Below, piece after piece: positions 7,196-17,582 of a DNA stretch of 25,036 nt (the first letter of the stretch is position 1; each line of letters opens with the position of its first letter). Both the position numbers and the translations under genes were made by a program. Source of the stretch: Euprymna scolopes (taxonomy: Eukaryota > Mollusca > Cephalopoda > Sepiida > Sepiolidae); assembly GCA_024364805.1 (NCBI GenBank), contig CM044487.1:108172123-108197158 (forward strand), in the 5' to 3' direction. A model generated the notes under the pieces. It did no database searches. It saw only the letters and a list, made by a program, of their open reading frames with translations, and was not told the origin of the DNA.

Positions 7196-9300
7196 TGCCC
7201 TTCCCCCTCATGACCACAAGACGAATTGGCGCAGTAAAAAAATTTGTGACATTCCACACATTTGTGGTGATAAATTCCTTGGTGCTCTAGTTTTCTGACG
7301 TGAAGGTTTCCTTAACAGAAGAGGACTTACTGGGTGTGTATATTCTCCCGTGGTATCATCAACTTCCATTTCTTCTTCATGTTCGCTGGGTGATTCAATG
7401 TTGATGTGCTGTTCAACCTCCATTGCTTCCTCAGAAAGTTGTTTCTGTGGGGGATCAGGGTTTAAGTTTTTGGTGTGGCGTAATATGGGCCATCCACAAT
7501 TGGATATATTTCACAGAGAAACCGATGGTTGTGCAATGTTACTCTATTGGTTCCATCTACTCATACTTGATACCGTCAGTTCTCATGTGTCTACAATCCT
7601 CCCAGTCTTTGTCCATCGATGTGGGTAGTTACCATTCTGGTTCTGAATCTGGGAAAAATCTCCTACTTGGAGTTCCCTGAGTGGACAACAGTGCTGGTTG
7701 TAGAATTCTTCATTTTGTATATTCCTTTTAGCCATTGCCACCTCTCTTAATTCGCCTATTTCTTTCCACTGTTTCTGAGTTTGGCATTTATCCTGTAAAA
7801 TAGGAAGGTGGTCTTTAATGACCTGACCATATAGCATTACAGCTGGGGACATTACAGCTGGGGACATATCAAGGTCTTGGACAGGAGTGTTTCGATGGGT
7901 TAGTAATGCCCGAGCAGCCCGATTGTAGCATAGGTGTCCATAATTGTCCATGTGCTCAGCTAGCATGCGGTTTGCAGTTTTAACAGCTAACTCTGCCGAA
8001 CCATTGCTTTGAGCATAATAGGCTGATGAGGTACATTTCTGCATAGCCCAGTTCCTCAAAAAGGATTCGTACTCCTGGGACTCAAACAATGGTCCACCAT
8101 CCAAAGAAATTTCTTCAGGTGCATCATAAGTACAGAACCAAGAACAATCAAGGTATCGCATACTGTTTTGGCACTTCCCAACGATATTAGGGCCACTTCA
8201 ACCCATCCATTATATCGATTCGCATACACCATGCAGTTTCTATCTTGTATATTGATGAAGTTGATCACCACTTATTGGAATGGAAATTCCGGGTCTTTTG
8301 GGGACATTAAAGGTTCCCTAAGCTGAAATGGTGTGATTGCGTTGCAAATGCAGCACTGGGATCTGGTTTGCCTGATGTTAGCATCTAAACCTGGCCAGAA
8401 CAATTGTTGTCTTGCATTTGCTAGCATACCAGTTATGCCTTGATGTGTTGAGTGAAGGGATTCTAATACCTCTGCGCAAAGTTATTGCGGTATCAGGATT
8501 TTATTGTTTTTGATGATAACTCCTTCCAGGCAGTATAACTCTTCATACACAAGCCAGAAGACTCAAGCTATGGGTGAGATATTGTTGCATGATTGAGGGA
8601 AGCCATTTTGAATTAGACCTCTCAAAGTCCTGCATTCTTCATCTGTGGCTGTCGCAGCCACAATTCTTTCCCATGTGATAGCTTTCAATGTAGGGTCATA
8701 CTTGTACATCGATGTGAAAGCAGCTTTAACTGCAGTGTCAATCGTTTGGTCCTGGTCTTTTGGTGAGGTACCTGTTAGGTCTCCAGATGCATAATCAGGG
8801 GCTACAATTGGTACATCAGTGCCTTTTGCTTGAAATTTAACAAGCAGGAGTTTTTGATATTCTCCAAGGCTTGGTTTAAAAATATCTTTATTAGTGGTAA
8901 GTGATCCACTGTTATCAACAAGTCTGGGCATTCAAGTATGAACATCCGGCGTGATTCTAGCCTATAGACCAGGATTAAAGCTTCTTCATCCACCAATGCA
9001 TATCGTGATTCCATGTCAGTTGTAAAATGGGATCCAGCCAAAATGAATTTCCAGTAACCATCCCCACAACTCATCCTCACATCTGCAGAGTTTCTTAAAT
9101 AGGAAATACAATATCCCTGTCTTACTAAAGTCTGTCACAAGTCCTGTTACCGTGTTCATTTCGAACGTTTGGATACCTTTCTCAATCCTTTTCACTTTCA
9201 CTCTCTTTGATTCTTTGAATATGTGCTCCAGTATTTTGTCTGAATAGAATTTTCTGTTCTTTGTCCTTTAATAACTCTTGGAAGTGAGCCATAACTTCTG
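7097..9300 (-). mobile_element. Ty3/gypsy LTR retrotransposon fossil B (RNase H to 3' LTR start)
   Basis: A broken Ty3/gypsy element on the minus strand. The parts in order are: end of the RT and start of RNase H (about 8.8-9.3 kb, with TDFSKTGI and MESRYALVDEEAL), a linker (about 8.55-8.8 kb), integrase core (about 7.6-8.2 kb, including YYAQSNGSAELAVKTANRML and LLTHRNTP), and an acidic C-terminal tail (about 7.2-7.45 kb). A purine tract (GAGGGGGAAGGGCA) sits directly before TGTATAGAC at 7195, giving a probable LTR start. Only about 100 bp of LTR remain before the inverted duplicate. The front of the element (5' LTR, gag, protease, most of RT) is not in the window. There are several breaks. 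It looks old but not ancient, since the motifs are still easy to read. It differs in sequence from fossil A. Confidence 0.85.
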
Positions 9301-9329
9301 CATCGGATTTTTTGATCATCGATTACCGA

Positions 9330-9502
9330 TACTTATTGAGCACATTCTGATACAAAACCCATCTAAGAACACTGCCAGGTACATAAAGTACATTTTTGTG
9401 AAATTTCATAAAATCAGCCCAGCTGTTTCGGAGTCCATAGGGAACAAAATCTCATAGACACAGGCACACGGACAAAATGCCTTTTATATAATAGAGATTA
9501 GG
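9330..9502 (+). repeat. RTE-type LINE or SINE 3' tail
   Basis: The sequence AAATTTCATAAAATCAGCCC, then AGCTGTTTCGGAGTC, then ACACAGGCACACGGACAAAA and TTATATAATAGAGATTAGG follows the familiar 3' end plan of RTE-clade elements and their SINE partners. That plan is a C(A/G)GT(A/T)GTTT-like block, then repeated CAGACA-like triplets, then a TATATAATAGATTA terminus. No coding part remains. It borders gypsy fossil B on the left. Confidence 0.6.
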
Positions 9503-9525
9503 TGAAAATACAGAGTATTTTTTAA

Positions 9526-9610
9526 GCCCCACCCCCTTCCATATGTTAAGAATTGTTTTATTAAATAATGACGTTATTATTTAGAAAAGCCTTTTTTTAA
9601 CACGGTGAGG
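9526..9610. repeat. Hairpin repeat with ACGT-centred palindrome
   Basis: A palindromic core (TTAAATAATGACGTTATTATTTA, two short pieces, about 9560-9583) is flanked by CCCCTTCCATATGTTAAGAA on the left and TTTTTTTAACACGGTGAGG on the right, which are rough inverted copies. The same core and arms recur at 3481-3590 and 24895-24990. It is non-coding and probably a miniature foldback element. Confidence 0.65.
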
Positions 9611-9684
9611 AACAAATGGAAGTGGAGACACGAATCATAAAGATAATTGAAAACGTTGGTTTCATCAGGTTCGTTTGTTATTTA

Positions 9685-9871
9685 CAGTAGAACTCCAGGA
9701 TATGATGGCCCAAGGATACGTTTTTTTCAGGTTATGATGTGGAATACAATGTTTTCCCAGCCCCTGGTTACGGTATTTGCCCTGCCTTACAGTGTTATTT
9801 ATAATATGATTTGATTATATACATGCATATTTTGTTACTAACTTTTAATGTCGTATCCCGGAGTTCTACTG
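9685..9871. mobile_element. pogo/Tigger-like MITE with TA target-site duplication
   Basis: The element is 187 bp. Its ends are CAGTAGAACTCCAGGATATG and the reverse complement of CAGTAGAACTCCGGGATACG, which differ at two of the first 19 bases. It is flanked by TA at 9683-9684 and 9872-9873. CAGT-type ends with a TA duplication are typical of pogo/Tigger members of the Tc1/mariner superfamily. The inside has no open frame, so it needed a transposase from elsewhere. The small end-to-end divergence suggests a moderately young copy. Confidence 0.85.
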
Positions 9872-9873
9872 TA

Positions 9874-10179
9874 TTTGTATATTTAATTCATTAAACATAT
9901 ACCATTTACATACGAAGATGTGTGTTGAATTATCCATTGAAAATAGTACACTTGTCACAAGCTGTTAACCTTGCCACCATATGTAGTGAAGTTCACTATG
10001 CTGTATGTATATAGAAAAATAACAAAGTCCATTTTTAATATTTATAACAACTTTATTAGACTATCTTCATTAACATGTAATAATAGAGAAGGCGTTGGTA
10101 ATAGAATATATCCAGGAGTCTGAAAGAAAAAAAAGGTTAGAGAGTCCATAAATATGAAGGAGGAATGTCATGGTTATGG
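9874..10179. other. AT-rich non-coding DNA
   Basis: I see no gene or recognised repeat here. It leads into the first direct repeat flanking the assembly gap. Confidence 0.45.
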
Positions 10180-10450
10180 GAAATATGTGGTCTAAAATGC
10201 TACCAATGGCAAAATAAATTGCTCTTTTGTAATTAAGCACTTAAAAAATTAGTACAAANNNNNNNNNNNNNNNNNNNNNNNNNNNNNNNNNNNNNNNNNN
10301 NNNNNNNNNNNNNNNNNNNNNNNNNNNNNNNNNNNNNNNNNNNNNNNNNNNNNNNNNNNNNNNNNNNNNNNNNNNNNNNNNNNNNNNNNNNNNNNNNNNN
10401 NNNNNNNNNNNNNTTTTTTTTTTTTTTTTTTTTTTTTTAGAGATTGCATT
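10180..10450 (+). repeat. Direct repeat copy 1 (contains the assembly gap)
   Basis: GGTCTAAAATGCTACCA, AATTAAGCACTTAAA and ATTAGTACAAA (about 10189-10258) match copy 2 at about 10672-10741. TTTTAGAGATTGC after the gap (about 10434-10446) matches copy 2 at about 10894-10906. The unresolved bases fall between these anchors. Confidence 0.75.
10259..10413. other. Assembly gap (155 N)
   Basis: This is a run of unknown bases followed by a long poly-T (10414-10437). The 66-residue minus-strand frame through it is meaningless. The matching interval in direct repeat copy 2 (10742-10895) is about 154 bp. Confidence 1.
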
Positions 10451-10664
10451 GTGTGTATTTATTTTTGGTTTTTAAATTGAACTATGAAGAAAATTTAAAA
10501 ATTTTAATATGAAAAGTGTGCTTAATGAGAAAAACATACAACTACATCAATTGAAATAATCAGTCTGATTTTCCACTGTCTAATTCTTCAGTTTTATTGC
10601 TGACCTTTCTGGCTATATCAGGATCTTAACGTGAAAGGTTGCTGATTTGAGTCTTTTAATAAAA

Positions 10665-10910
10665 TAAGGTGCGGTCTAAAATTCTACCATAGACAAGAGA
10701 GGCTGCTTTTTGTGATTAAGCACTTAAAGAAATTAGTACAAACCTGTTTGCATCCAATCTGTAGAGTTTTGTGTAGACAAAAAGAATGAAGAAAAAAAGA
10801 AAAAAAATGTCCGCCTTTTCTCTTTATATTCTTGTGATATCATCATCTAACATGCAAATGAGATTCTTCAGCTTGGATATAAAAAGCCTGATTTTTTAGA
10901 GATTGCGTTG
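10665..10910 (+). repeat. Direct repeat copy 2 (intact)
   Basis: This is the second copy of the repeat described at 10180-10450, with shared anchors GGTCTAAAAT, GATTAAGCACTTAAA, ATTAGTACAAA and TTTTAGAGATTGC. It lies about 480 bp downstream and directly precedes the coding scrap at 10908-11159. Confidence 0.75.
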
Positions 10911-11159
10911 ATTTTGAATTTGGATGCCAGAGTACCTATTTACAATGCCTCCCTATGGAACAGAGTTAGACACCAGGATCGTTTTTTAATGTGGAGAAAA
11001 GGAACAAAAATAAAAATTGGCTCAGTCGTGAAGGATTTCTCCTCCACTGAGAGAGAACAAGAAATTGAAATGCAACATCTGAAAAACAGATACTACACTT
11101 TGAATGCCAGAATAGCAAGTGTTGTCAGTAGTGCATTGTGTTCTAAGGTTGAGTTTTGA
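10908..11159 (+). pseudogene. Possible Tx1/L1-like LINE fragment (linker before the RT)
   Basis: This is an open stretch of 83 codons. Residues of the type LWNRVRHQDRFLMWRKGTKI followed by KDFSSTEREQEIEMQHLKNR, a charged helix, resemble the linker between endonuclease and RT in L1/Tx1-like ORF2 (a Trp-rich block, then FS, then a Glu/Arg-rich coiled segment). The upstream direct repeat contributes the first residues. No RT motif follows; the DNA after 11160 is AT-rich. A host exon or chance frame remains possible. The call rests on style, not on a diagnostic motif. Confidence 0.35.
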
Positions 11160-11922
11160 CAGCAGAGCATCAAGATTTGGAGTAGCGAGTTTTTGGCAAT
11201 AATGTGTCGAATTTAACAATTTATTTTTTAACCAGAGAATGGAAAAGAATTAATATTAGAAAAAATGTTCTTAGGAGAAAGTCCATATGTACAGAATAGT
11301 TGGCAATTTGTTATTTAATCACATTAACTTGTACAAGAAAAATAAATCTTTCACAAAAATATTAGCAAACCATAATGGGACACTGCAATGTCAGTGATAT
11401 TCTTAAATTAAAAGAAAATATTTTTATAATATGCAAATTAGTGACAAAGAGAAAACAATTTAATTGAGATACGGCCACGGGCAAAACTGACCCAATTTAT
11501 AAATAGGTTAGCTGACAAGCAAGCAATGCAAACACTCGACTTAATTTACATTGACCTTGCAAAACTAATAAGACCCATCGCAAAAGATGACTAAGTATTT
11601 TATTACTTTCCCGCCGAGATGGTAGACACAAGGTCAGCTCTGGTTTTGAAAAGTTTTTTGACTTAAAAAATTTGCCTGGGCAGCCTCACTGGAATTTCTT
11701 GATAGGGGCGTCTCAGGCGATTAGCAATAAAGTAATCATTTCTCAGAAAGAAGACAAAGCCTCGGATGGTTGATGGTCCTCCTAGAACTGAAGAGAAACA
11801 TGCCTCATACTGACAGCAACGGAGCCACTGTCAGACTGATTGCTAAGAATGTATTCCTGACTGGTACAGCCACCTATTCAAGCTCTGTTGCTTCTATATT
11901 ATACAAACGAAAAAAAAAAAAA
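11160..11922. other. AT-rich non-coding DNA
   Basis: No gene, RNA or repeat is recognised. A poly-A run at 11911-11924 ends at the left arm of the next inverted repeat. Confidence 0.45.
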
Positions 11923-12538
11923 AATTTAAAGTGAAAAAAATGGTATCTACAAAATTGTCAGGTCTCAAATAGTAGCATATCCAGAAATTACAAAAAAACG
12001 ATAAGGTAGAAAAATAATTATTAATGAAAACATAAATAAATTTGTACACGCCTGTGAAACTGTTTTGTTTTCTTGCTTTGCAACTGACTGCAATATATGG
12101 TCATCTTCAAGTCCAACGTGAACAAGTTCTTGATGAGCAATCCCTTTAACTAATCCAATTTACCAAATTTCCACTATTAATGAATTCTACGATATTTTCC
12201 CATTGACTACTGTACACTCTTTAACTCTTATCCTTGAGTGGCCTCTGGACCTGGATATGTGGTGATTCTTTTGTAAAAAAAAAAAAAAAATCACTGTATT
12301 ATGCTTTCTAAAAAAAAGAGATAAGTTGACAGGGGAGATAATTATGTTCTGTTGCTTACGTCACGTGACGAACGTAATTCAAAATGCTAGACAAAATTTA
12401 TTCCCCGTATAAACTTTATCGAAAAGAGCTTTTCATTAATAATTATTTTTCTACCCTATCATTTTTCGTAATTTTTGGATATGCTACTGTTTGAGACCTA
12501 GCAATTACATAAGTATGATTTGTTTCACTTGAAATTCA
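11923..12538. mobile_element. Foldback element with 108-bp inverted arms
   Basis: The left arm (11923-12030) and right arm (12431-12538) are reverse complements, with long matched blocks: AGTAGCATATCCAGAAATTA against AGTAGCATATCCAAAAATTA, and TAGAAAAATAATTATTAATG on both. The weaker outer blocks TTTAAAGTGAAA and AATTG also pair. Between the arms is about 400 bp that includes a degraded LINE tail (12081-12272) and no open frame. This fits a non-autonomous foldback or long-TIR MITE into which a LINE end inserted, or two inverted copies of one repeat. No target duplication could be set because the left edge is poly-A. Confidence 0.8.
12081..12272 (+). repeat. Degraded LINE 3' end, copy related to those at 22.4 and 23.3 kb
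   Basis: GCAATATATGGTCATCTTC, then AAGTCCAACGTGAACAAGTT and CTTGATGAGC, match the better copies at 22434 and 23320. The last part (CTTATCCTTGAGTGGCCT, then GGTGATTCTTTT) matches their ends. It is the most diverged of the three copies and lies between the arms of the 11923-12538 foldback. Confidence 0.55.
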
Positions 12539-12646
12539 ATATCTTTTTATTATTTGTATAATATAGAATCACCAGTAGTGCCAGATAGGATGACTTTCAG
12601 TATATATTGGAATGTAAAGACAAATATTTTGATTTAATATTAATTA

Positions 12647-12767
12647 GGACTAGAAAAACAGCATATTCTTTTCATTGTTTTGACTCTTGAGTGCATATCT
12701 GTTGATATCTTATATGCTTTTTTATAGAGTGATGTGGTTCTCAGTTGATTAACTGTGTCAGATATAT
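12647..12767 (+). mobile_element. Tc1/mariner-type hairpin MITE, truncated copy
   Basis: It begins GGACTAGAAAAACAGCATAT preceded by TA (12645-12646), and matches the reverse complement of the complete copy at 22615-22777 through its centre (GAGTGATGTGGTTCTCAGTT, then GATTAACTGTGTC). The far arm is missing and the sequence departs after GATATAT. With the other copy it shows that the TA-GGACTA end is a true element border. Confidence 0.8.
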
Positions 12768-12832
12768 TTAGGGAGTTGAGTTAGTGCTTTTCAGGCAGTC
12801 CCTAATAAAATAAATTCTTCGACACAAGCTAC

Positions 12833-12984
12833 TGAATAAACGAACAAACAACTTCATAAAACTTAACAAGGAAAAGGTTTATTGAAGCAAGTCAGGGTAA
12901 GATGACAAAAAGATATAACTTGGATAAAACTTGTCTGCCTTTGCCCGGTAGTTATTCCGAAGTGGGAATCGTCAATACCAGTGT

Positions 12985-13023
<39 letters not shown>

Positions 13024-13218
13024 GGAAACAGGTCCACTCTCTTTGGCGTCTGGCTGGAAAAGGAGGAGTTTTTCTCGTCCAGAACGGAAGCAGTTAGAGT
13101 TCCTTAGGGGGTAAGGAAGGTCTCTGCGCTATGCCTCTGATTAGTCAGTATGTGCCATATCGCACAGTCAGGGGAGGCACTGACGCACAAGAAAAGAGTT
13201 CTATTTGTTTCTGCTACA
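12833..13218 (-). repeat. Probable 3' LTR of gypsy fossil A
   Basis: On the minus strand it begins TGTAGCAGAAAC directly after a purine tract, GCAGGGGGTTA (13219-13229), as a 3' LTR should. TCAATAAACC near 12880-12890 provides an AATAAA poly(A) signal. A (GA)n run lies inside it at about 12990-13020. The outer end, ...TTCA at 12833, is a guess based on the usual TG...CA ends, with GTAGC as the adjoining five bases. No second LTR was found to confirm length or give an age. Confidence 0.55.
12990..13020. repeat. (GA)n microsatellite inside the LTR
   Basis: About 15 tandem GA dinucleotides are present. Confidence 0.95.
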
Positions 13219-13229
13219 TAACCCCCTGC
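13219..13229 (-). other. Polypurine tract of gypsy fossil A
   Basis: GCAGGGGGTTA on the minus strand lies directly before the LTR start TGTAGCAG. In this family the tract primes plus-strand DNA synthesis. Confidence 0.6.
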
Positions 13230-16200
13230 TTAGGCTGAAAGCCGACAGAGAAAAAGGTAGCAGAACAAATAGCAAAAAAAATAAAATTAAATAAAAATGT
13301 CAATTTATTTAAGTTATTTTTTTGTTTTTACGGAAAAAAAAAATGTTCTTTTTTGTAGAAAGGAGAGAAAGAAAAGTTTCTCTTTTAACAGAAATATACA
13401 GTTTTACATAGTTTCTTTGGCCAATGTACACGTCGGCCACTACATGTAGTGGTCACATAACTGTTCTCACGTGGAACATTTACCTCAGGTGTATGATGAT
13501 GCTGTGTGTATGTTGTAGGAATGTGTGGCTCATGTATTAATGTGTCCAGAAAGGCTCTTTTTACCCTATCTATGGAAACTGCCTCTTTTTTACCACTAAT
13601 GTCAAGGATAAAAGTTTTATCAGTGCGTGAAAGCACGCGATAAGGGCCAGTGTAGGGTGGAGTTAGGGGAGCTTTTACTGTGTCCTTTCTAAGGAACACG
13701 TAAGTCCATGTTGATATGTCCTTCGGGACCAAAGATTTTATGGTCTGTTCCCTAGGGTGCATTGGTGGTAGCTTACTGAGATAGGCTCGTAGTCTGTTGA
13801 CATACAGAGCTGGGTCAGTTGTTGTATTCTTTATCGGGGTCAGCATCTGACCTGGCAACAATAGAGGTTCTCCATAGACTAGTTCGGCTGCAGAATATCT
13901 GAAGTCCCTTTTGATTGAGGCACGTCAGCCAAGAAGGACGACCGGTAAGTACTCACTCCATCGCTGTTAGTCAGAGTAAGCACGTAATGCTGCTTTCAAT
14001 TGGCGATGGAAGCGTTCTATCATCCCGTTAGAAGCTGGGTGATAGCTCGTTGTCCGAATGCATGTGATCCCTAGGATCCTGGACAGTTCCCGGAATAGGT
14101 GGGATTTGAATTGTTCACCACAATCAGTGGTGATGGTGGTGGGAACTCCATAACGTGATGTCCAGCCTGATATAAGGGCTCGCGCTACAGATTCAGCCGA
14201 AATGTCATTTAGGAGAATAGATTCAGGCCACCGTGTGAAACGGTCTATGCAGGTTAGGAGATAAGTAAATCCCTGACTGACCGGCCATGGTCCAACCAAG
14301 TCTATGTGAACATGGCTAAACCGAGCGTCCGGGGTGCTGAATGTTTCAAGGGGTGCATGGATATGCTCGCGTACCTTTGACTTTTGGCAGGATACACAGG
14401 AACGTGTCCAGGCAGTGATATCACGTTCCAAATTTGGCCAGAAAAATCTAGCTGTAATTAGATTCACTATGGCCTTGCATCCGGGGTGTGCCAGGTTGTG
14501 TAAAGTATCAAAAACAACTCTACGATGAGTCTTTGGAACAAATGGTCGAGGTGAATCTGTTGAGGTGTCACAGATGATCTGTGTGTCTGAGGTAGGTACG
14601 GGCAAGTATGTGAATTTGCAAGTCGCAAATTCAGGTGACGATGGATCCAACGTGTCCAGACTTGGCTGGTCTAAGGCCATCTGCTGTAAATCGATATCCG
14701 ATGGTGAGGACAGAGAATTAATGGGAAGGCGAGACAAGGCGTCTGCTGCTGCATTCTGCTCACCCGAGATATGTTGGATATCGCTGGTAAATTGCGAAAA
14801 AAAATCCAAGTGGCGTGTTTCGTAGGGAGAATATTTGACCGGCTTAGAACGAAGTGCGTATGTAAGAAAACGGTTATCAGTATAGATCACAAATTGACGA
14901 CTCTCGAGTGAATGTTGGAAGTGTTTCACTGCGAGGTACATTGCCAGTAGTTCATTGCCAAACGTGCTGTAATGTTGTTCTGCCGGTTTCAGTTGTCGCG
15001 AAAAGTATGCGAGAGGTTGTAACTGTTGTTGGTGCTGCTGTTGCAACACTGCACCTATAGCTGTGCCTGATGCGTCAACGACCAGTGAAAACTGGGCATC
15101 AGGTAAAGGATGTGCAAGTAGAGATGTTGTTGCTAGTTTTGTTTTCACTTCATTGAAAGCTTTAAGCTGGACCTCATTAAGTGAGATTTGCTCATTTTTC
15201 TTCTTCCTGTTACGTAACAGGTCGAAAAGAGGAGCTAGAAGATCCGCACAGTGTGGGATAAAGCATCTGTAGTAGTTCAACAGACCGAGGAAGTGCCTTA
15301 GTTGGCGAAGTGAAGTAGGTGATTGAAGGTCTTGCAGAGCCTTCAACTTTTCCGGTAACAGAGATATACCATCCGGGCTGATAATGTGGCCCAGGAAAAC
15401 TTGTGACGAAACACCGAAAATGCATTTACCAGGGTTAATTCTCACCTGGTATTGCTGAAACCGTTCGAACAGTGAGTGATGTATTCTTCAGGTGAGGCAC
15501 TTGCCACAAGAATGTCATCTATATAGTTATAGACGAAGTCCAAATCACGCACTACTTCGTCCATGAAGCGCTGAAAAGTACTAGCGGCATTATGCAAACC
15601 AAAAGGCATAGTTAAAAATTCAAACGCTCCGAATGGAGTTGTTACTGCCATCTTTGGTATATCGGCCAGATTTACTGGGATTTGATGGTAAGCCTTGACC
15701 AAATCTAGTTTGGAAAAGGTCTTACAACCATGCAACGAGGAAGCAAAATCCTGTATATGTGGGATTGGGCAACGATCAGGTACCGTCATAGCATTGAGTT
15801 GTTGGTAGTCCCCAGTCGGACACCAATCTCTATCACGTTTTGGGACCATATGCAAAGGGGAAGCCCATGGACTGGACGAGGGGCGTATTATTCCTAACTG
15901 TAGCATATGATTGAATTCAGCCTTCGCTGCTTTAAATTTATCAGCAGGGAGGCGACAAGGGCATGAAAACACAGGAACACCTGTGGTCTCGATGTGGTGT
16001 TTTGTGGTGTGCTTGAGTTTGCTCACCACAAAATTTAGGTTTGTTAATTCTGGATAGGAGTGTAGCAACTCGTGGTATGGATCATTTGAAGCGGCAATGA
16101 AAAATACCGGGCTGATAGATGGGACATTTTGCATTATGCTAGGGACGGAAAGTTCCGTACTAGCGTCTATCAGCCGGTGTCTGCGCATGTCTACCATTAA

Positions 16201-16810
16201 ATTAAAATGATGCAGGAAGTCTGCGCCTAGGATGGCGTAAGGTAAATCTGCTACGGTAAAAACCCATATAAAGTCTCTCCGTAATTCCAAGTCCAGAGAA
16301 CGTGAAATTTGACCGTACATGGGGATGGGGGAGTGATTTACCGCCTGCAGTGTGATGGATGACACTGGAGGTTTCTCTGTGAGAAGTTTCAGTGGCCAAA
16401 TACTGCAGGCCGCTCTGGTATCAACCAAGCAACGTGCTTGGGATAGGGAGTCTGTGATGAAATAGGCACGGTTGTTGAAAATATCCCATGGAGAGCCTGT
16501 CGTGCTCAGCTCCCCAGACCTTAATTTCCCTGGTTCATGTATGAACAGGGGTTTTTGCATTTCCACACCTCCATACCAAAATGACTGTGATAAAAGCACA
16601 GTTTCGGCTTGTTTGAGTGGCGGTGATGGCGACGGTAATGGCCTGAATGTAAGGAGTTAGCCTGGAGTCGGTGTCTGCGCAACTGCGGCTCCAGCTTGTC
16701 AAATTTTTTTACCTCGTGAGTGAGTTTCTCAATAGCTTTTAAAATAGCCATATCCACGATGTCGTTAGGTTGTGACATCATTGCAAAGGCTTGCGGCAAC
16801 TATTTTATAT

Positions 16811-17582
16811 ACTCGTATGTATAAGAAAGCGACAACAGACCAAAAAAAAAAAATTAACTATCCGAAATCTAGATAGGACATTGCCGAAGGACCACATGCG
16901 GAAAAAAGGGGAAATATTTAGGGAAAATATTTAGACAGAGGCAAAAATAAGAAAAAAAATTTAACAGGCTAAAAAGAGAGAAAAAAAAAATTTTACAAGA
17001 AAATAAACTAGAAAAATGGTTCAAAAGAGCAGTGGTAGTAAAAAAATGGACAATATGTGTGTGTGGGTGTTTTCTTTTTTTGTGTGCCTGTGTGTGTAAT
17101 CTATAACCTGGACGTAAATGAATTCTATAAACGGGTACTTACGTTTTGGTCGATACGAGAAAGCAATTTTTTTTTTTTAGTAAAAGTTCTCTCTTTTGTT
17201 TCGCGGAATTAACTGTCCCTTGAATTACTTGTTTCCTGTTTGCATGTGTATGCGTTCTGGCGTTGTTTTCCCCAAGAAGAGGGGAAAAAAAAAACTTTTA
17301 GTCACTTATTTTTTATTTTTTTTATTTTTTGGTTTTCAAGTCAAACGACGAACTGCTATCCATGTCTTTCGCGTTCTTTTTCCTAGGATATCCACCACGC
17401 GGGTCAAAAAAGTCTGGTGTAGGAAATAATGTCTTCTTTTCGTTTTTTTTTTTTTTTAATATGCCTTCGTGAAGTCTCTCGGTATCGTCTTACACTTTCC
17501 TCGAGAAAAGTTTTTTTTTTTTATACGGTGACGAAAAAAAATGTTTCTGTGACAAATTTTTTTCACTTTCTGTGTGGATTAA
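16811..17582. other. AT-rich DNA beyond the gag end of gypsy fossil A
   Basis: Many poly-A and poly-T runs and a (GT)n-rich patch near 17057-17098 occur here. I searched by eye for sequence like the 3' LTR (12833-13218) and for a tRNA primer site, and found neither convincingly. It could be a decayed 5' leader or unrelated DNA. Short frames here are low-complexity. Confidence 0.4.

Larger units (their letters stand above)
12833..16810 (-). mobile_element. Ty3/gypsy LTR retrotransposon fossil A (gag end to 3' LTR)
   Basis: This is the largest element here, on the minus strand. Its parts in order are: the last part of gag with a [18 protein letters not shown] zinc-type motif (about 16.55-16.8 kb), aspartic protease (about 16.2-16.5 kb), RT with [15 protein letters not shown] and YIDDILVAS (about 15.5-16.1 kb), RNase H with FSLVVDASGTAIGAVLQQ (about 14.75-15.1 kb), integrase with an HHCC zinc region and core (about 14.0-14.5 kb), integrase tail with a GPY/F-like TPPYTGPYRV block (about 13.4-13.85 kb), polypurine tract, and 3' LTR. 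The order RT-RNase H-integrase puts it in Ty3/gypsy. Most of gag and the 5' LTR are not recognisable. It is broken, with only a handful of breaks in pol, so it is younger than the LINE remains nearby. Confidence 0.93.

Noticed and set aside
7092-7680. Plus-strand frames across gypsy fossil B
   Set aside because: They are antisense shadows of the minus-strand gypsy polyprotein region.
10249-10449. 66-residue minus-strand frame
   Set aside because: It consists of unknown bases and a poly-T run.
14334-15272. Plus-strand frames across gypsy fossil A
   Set aside because: They are antisense to clear integrase and RNase H sequence.
13385-16800. Gypsy polyprotein region as a host gene derived from a retrotransposon
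   Set aside because: It is flanked by an LTR and polypurine tract, retains the standard domain order and is broken, so a plain fossil explains it better.
17395-17420. Minus-strand TGGTGGATATCC as a primer-binding site of gypsy fossil A
   Set aside because: It matches no tRNA 3' end that I can name and no LTR sequence lies next to it.
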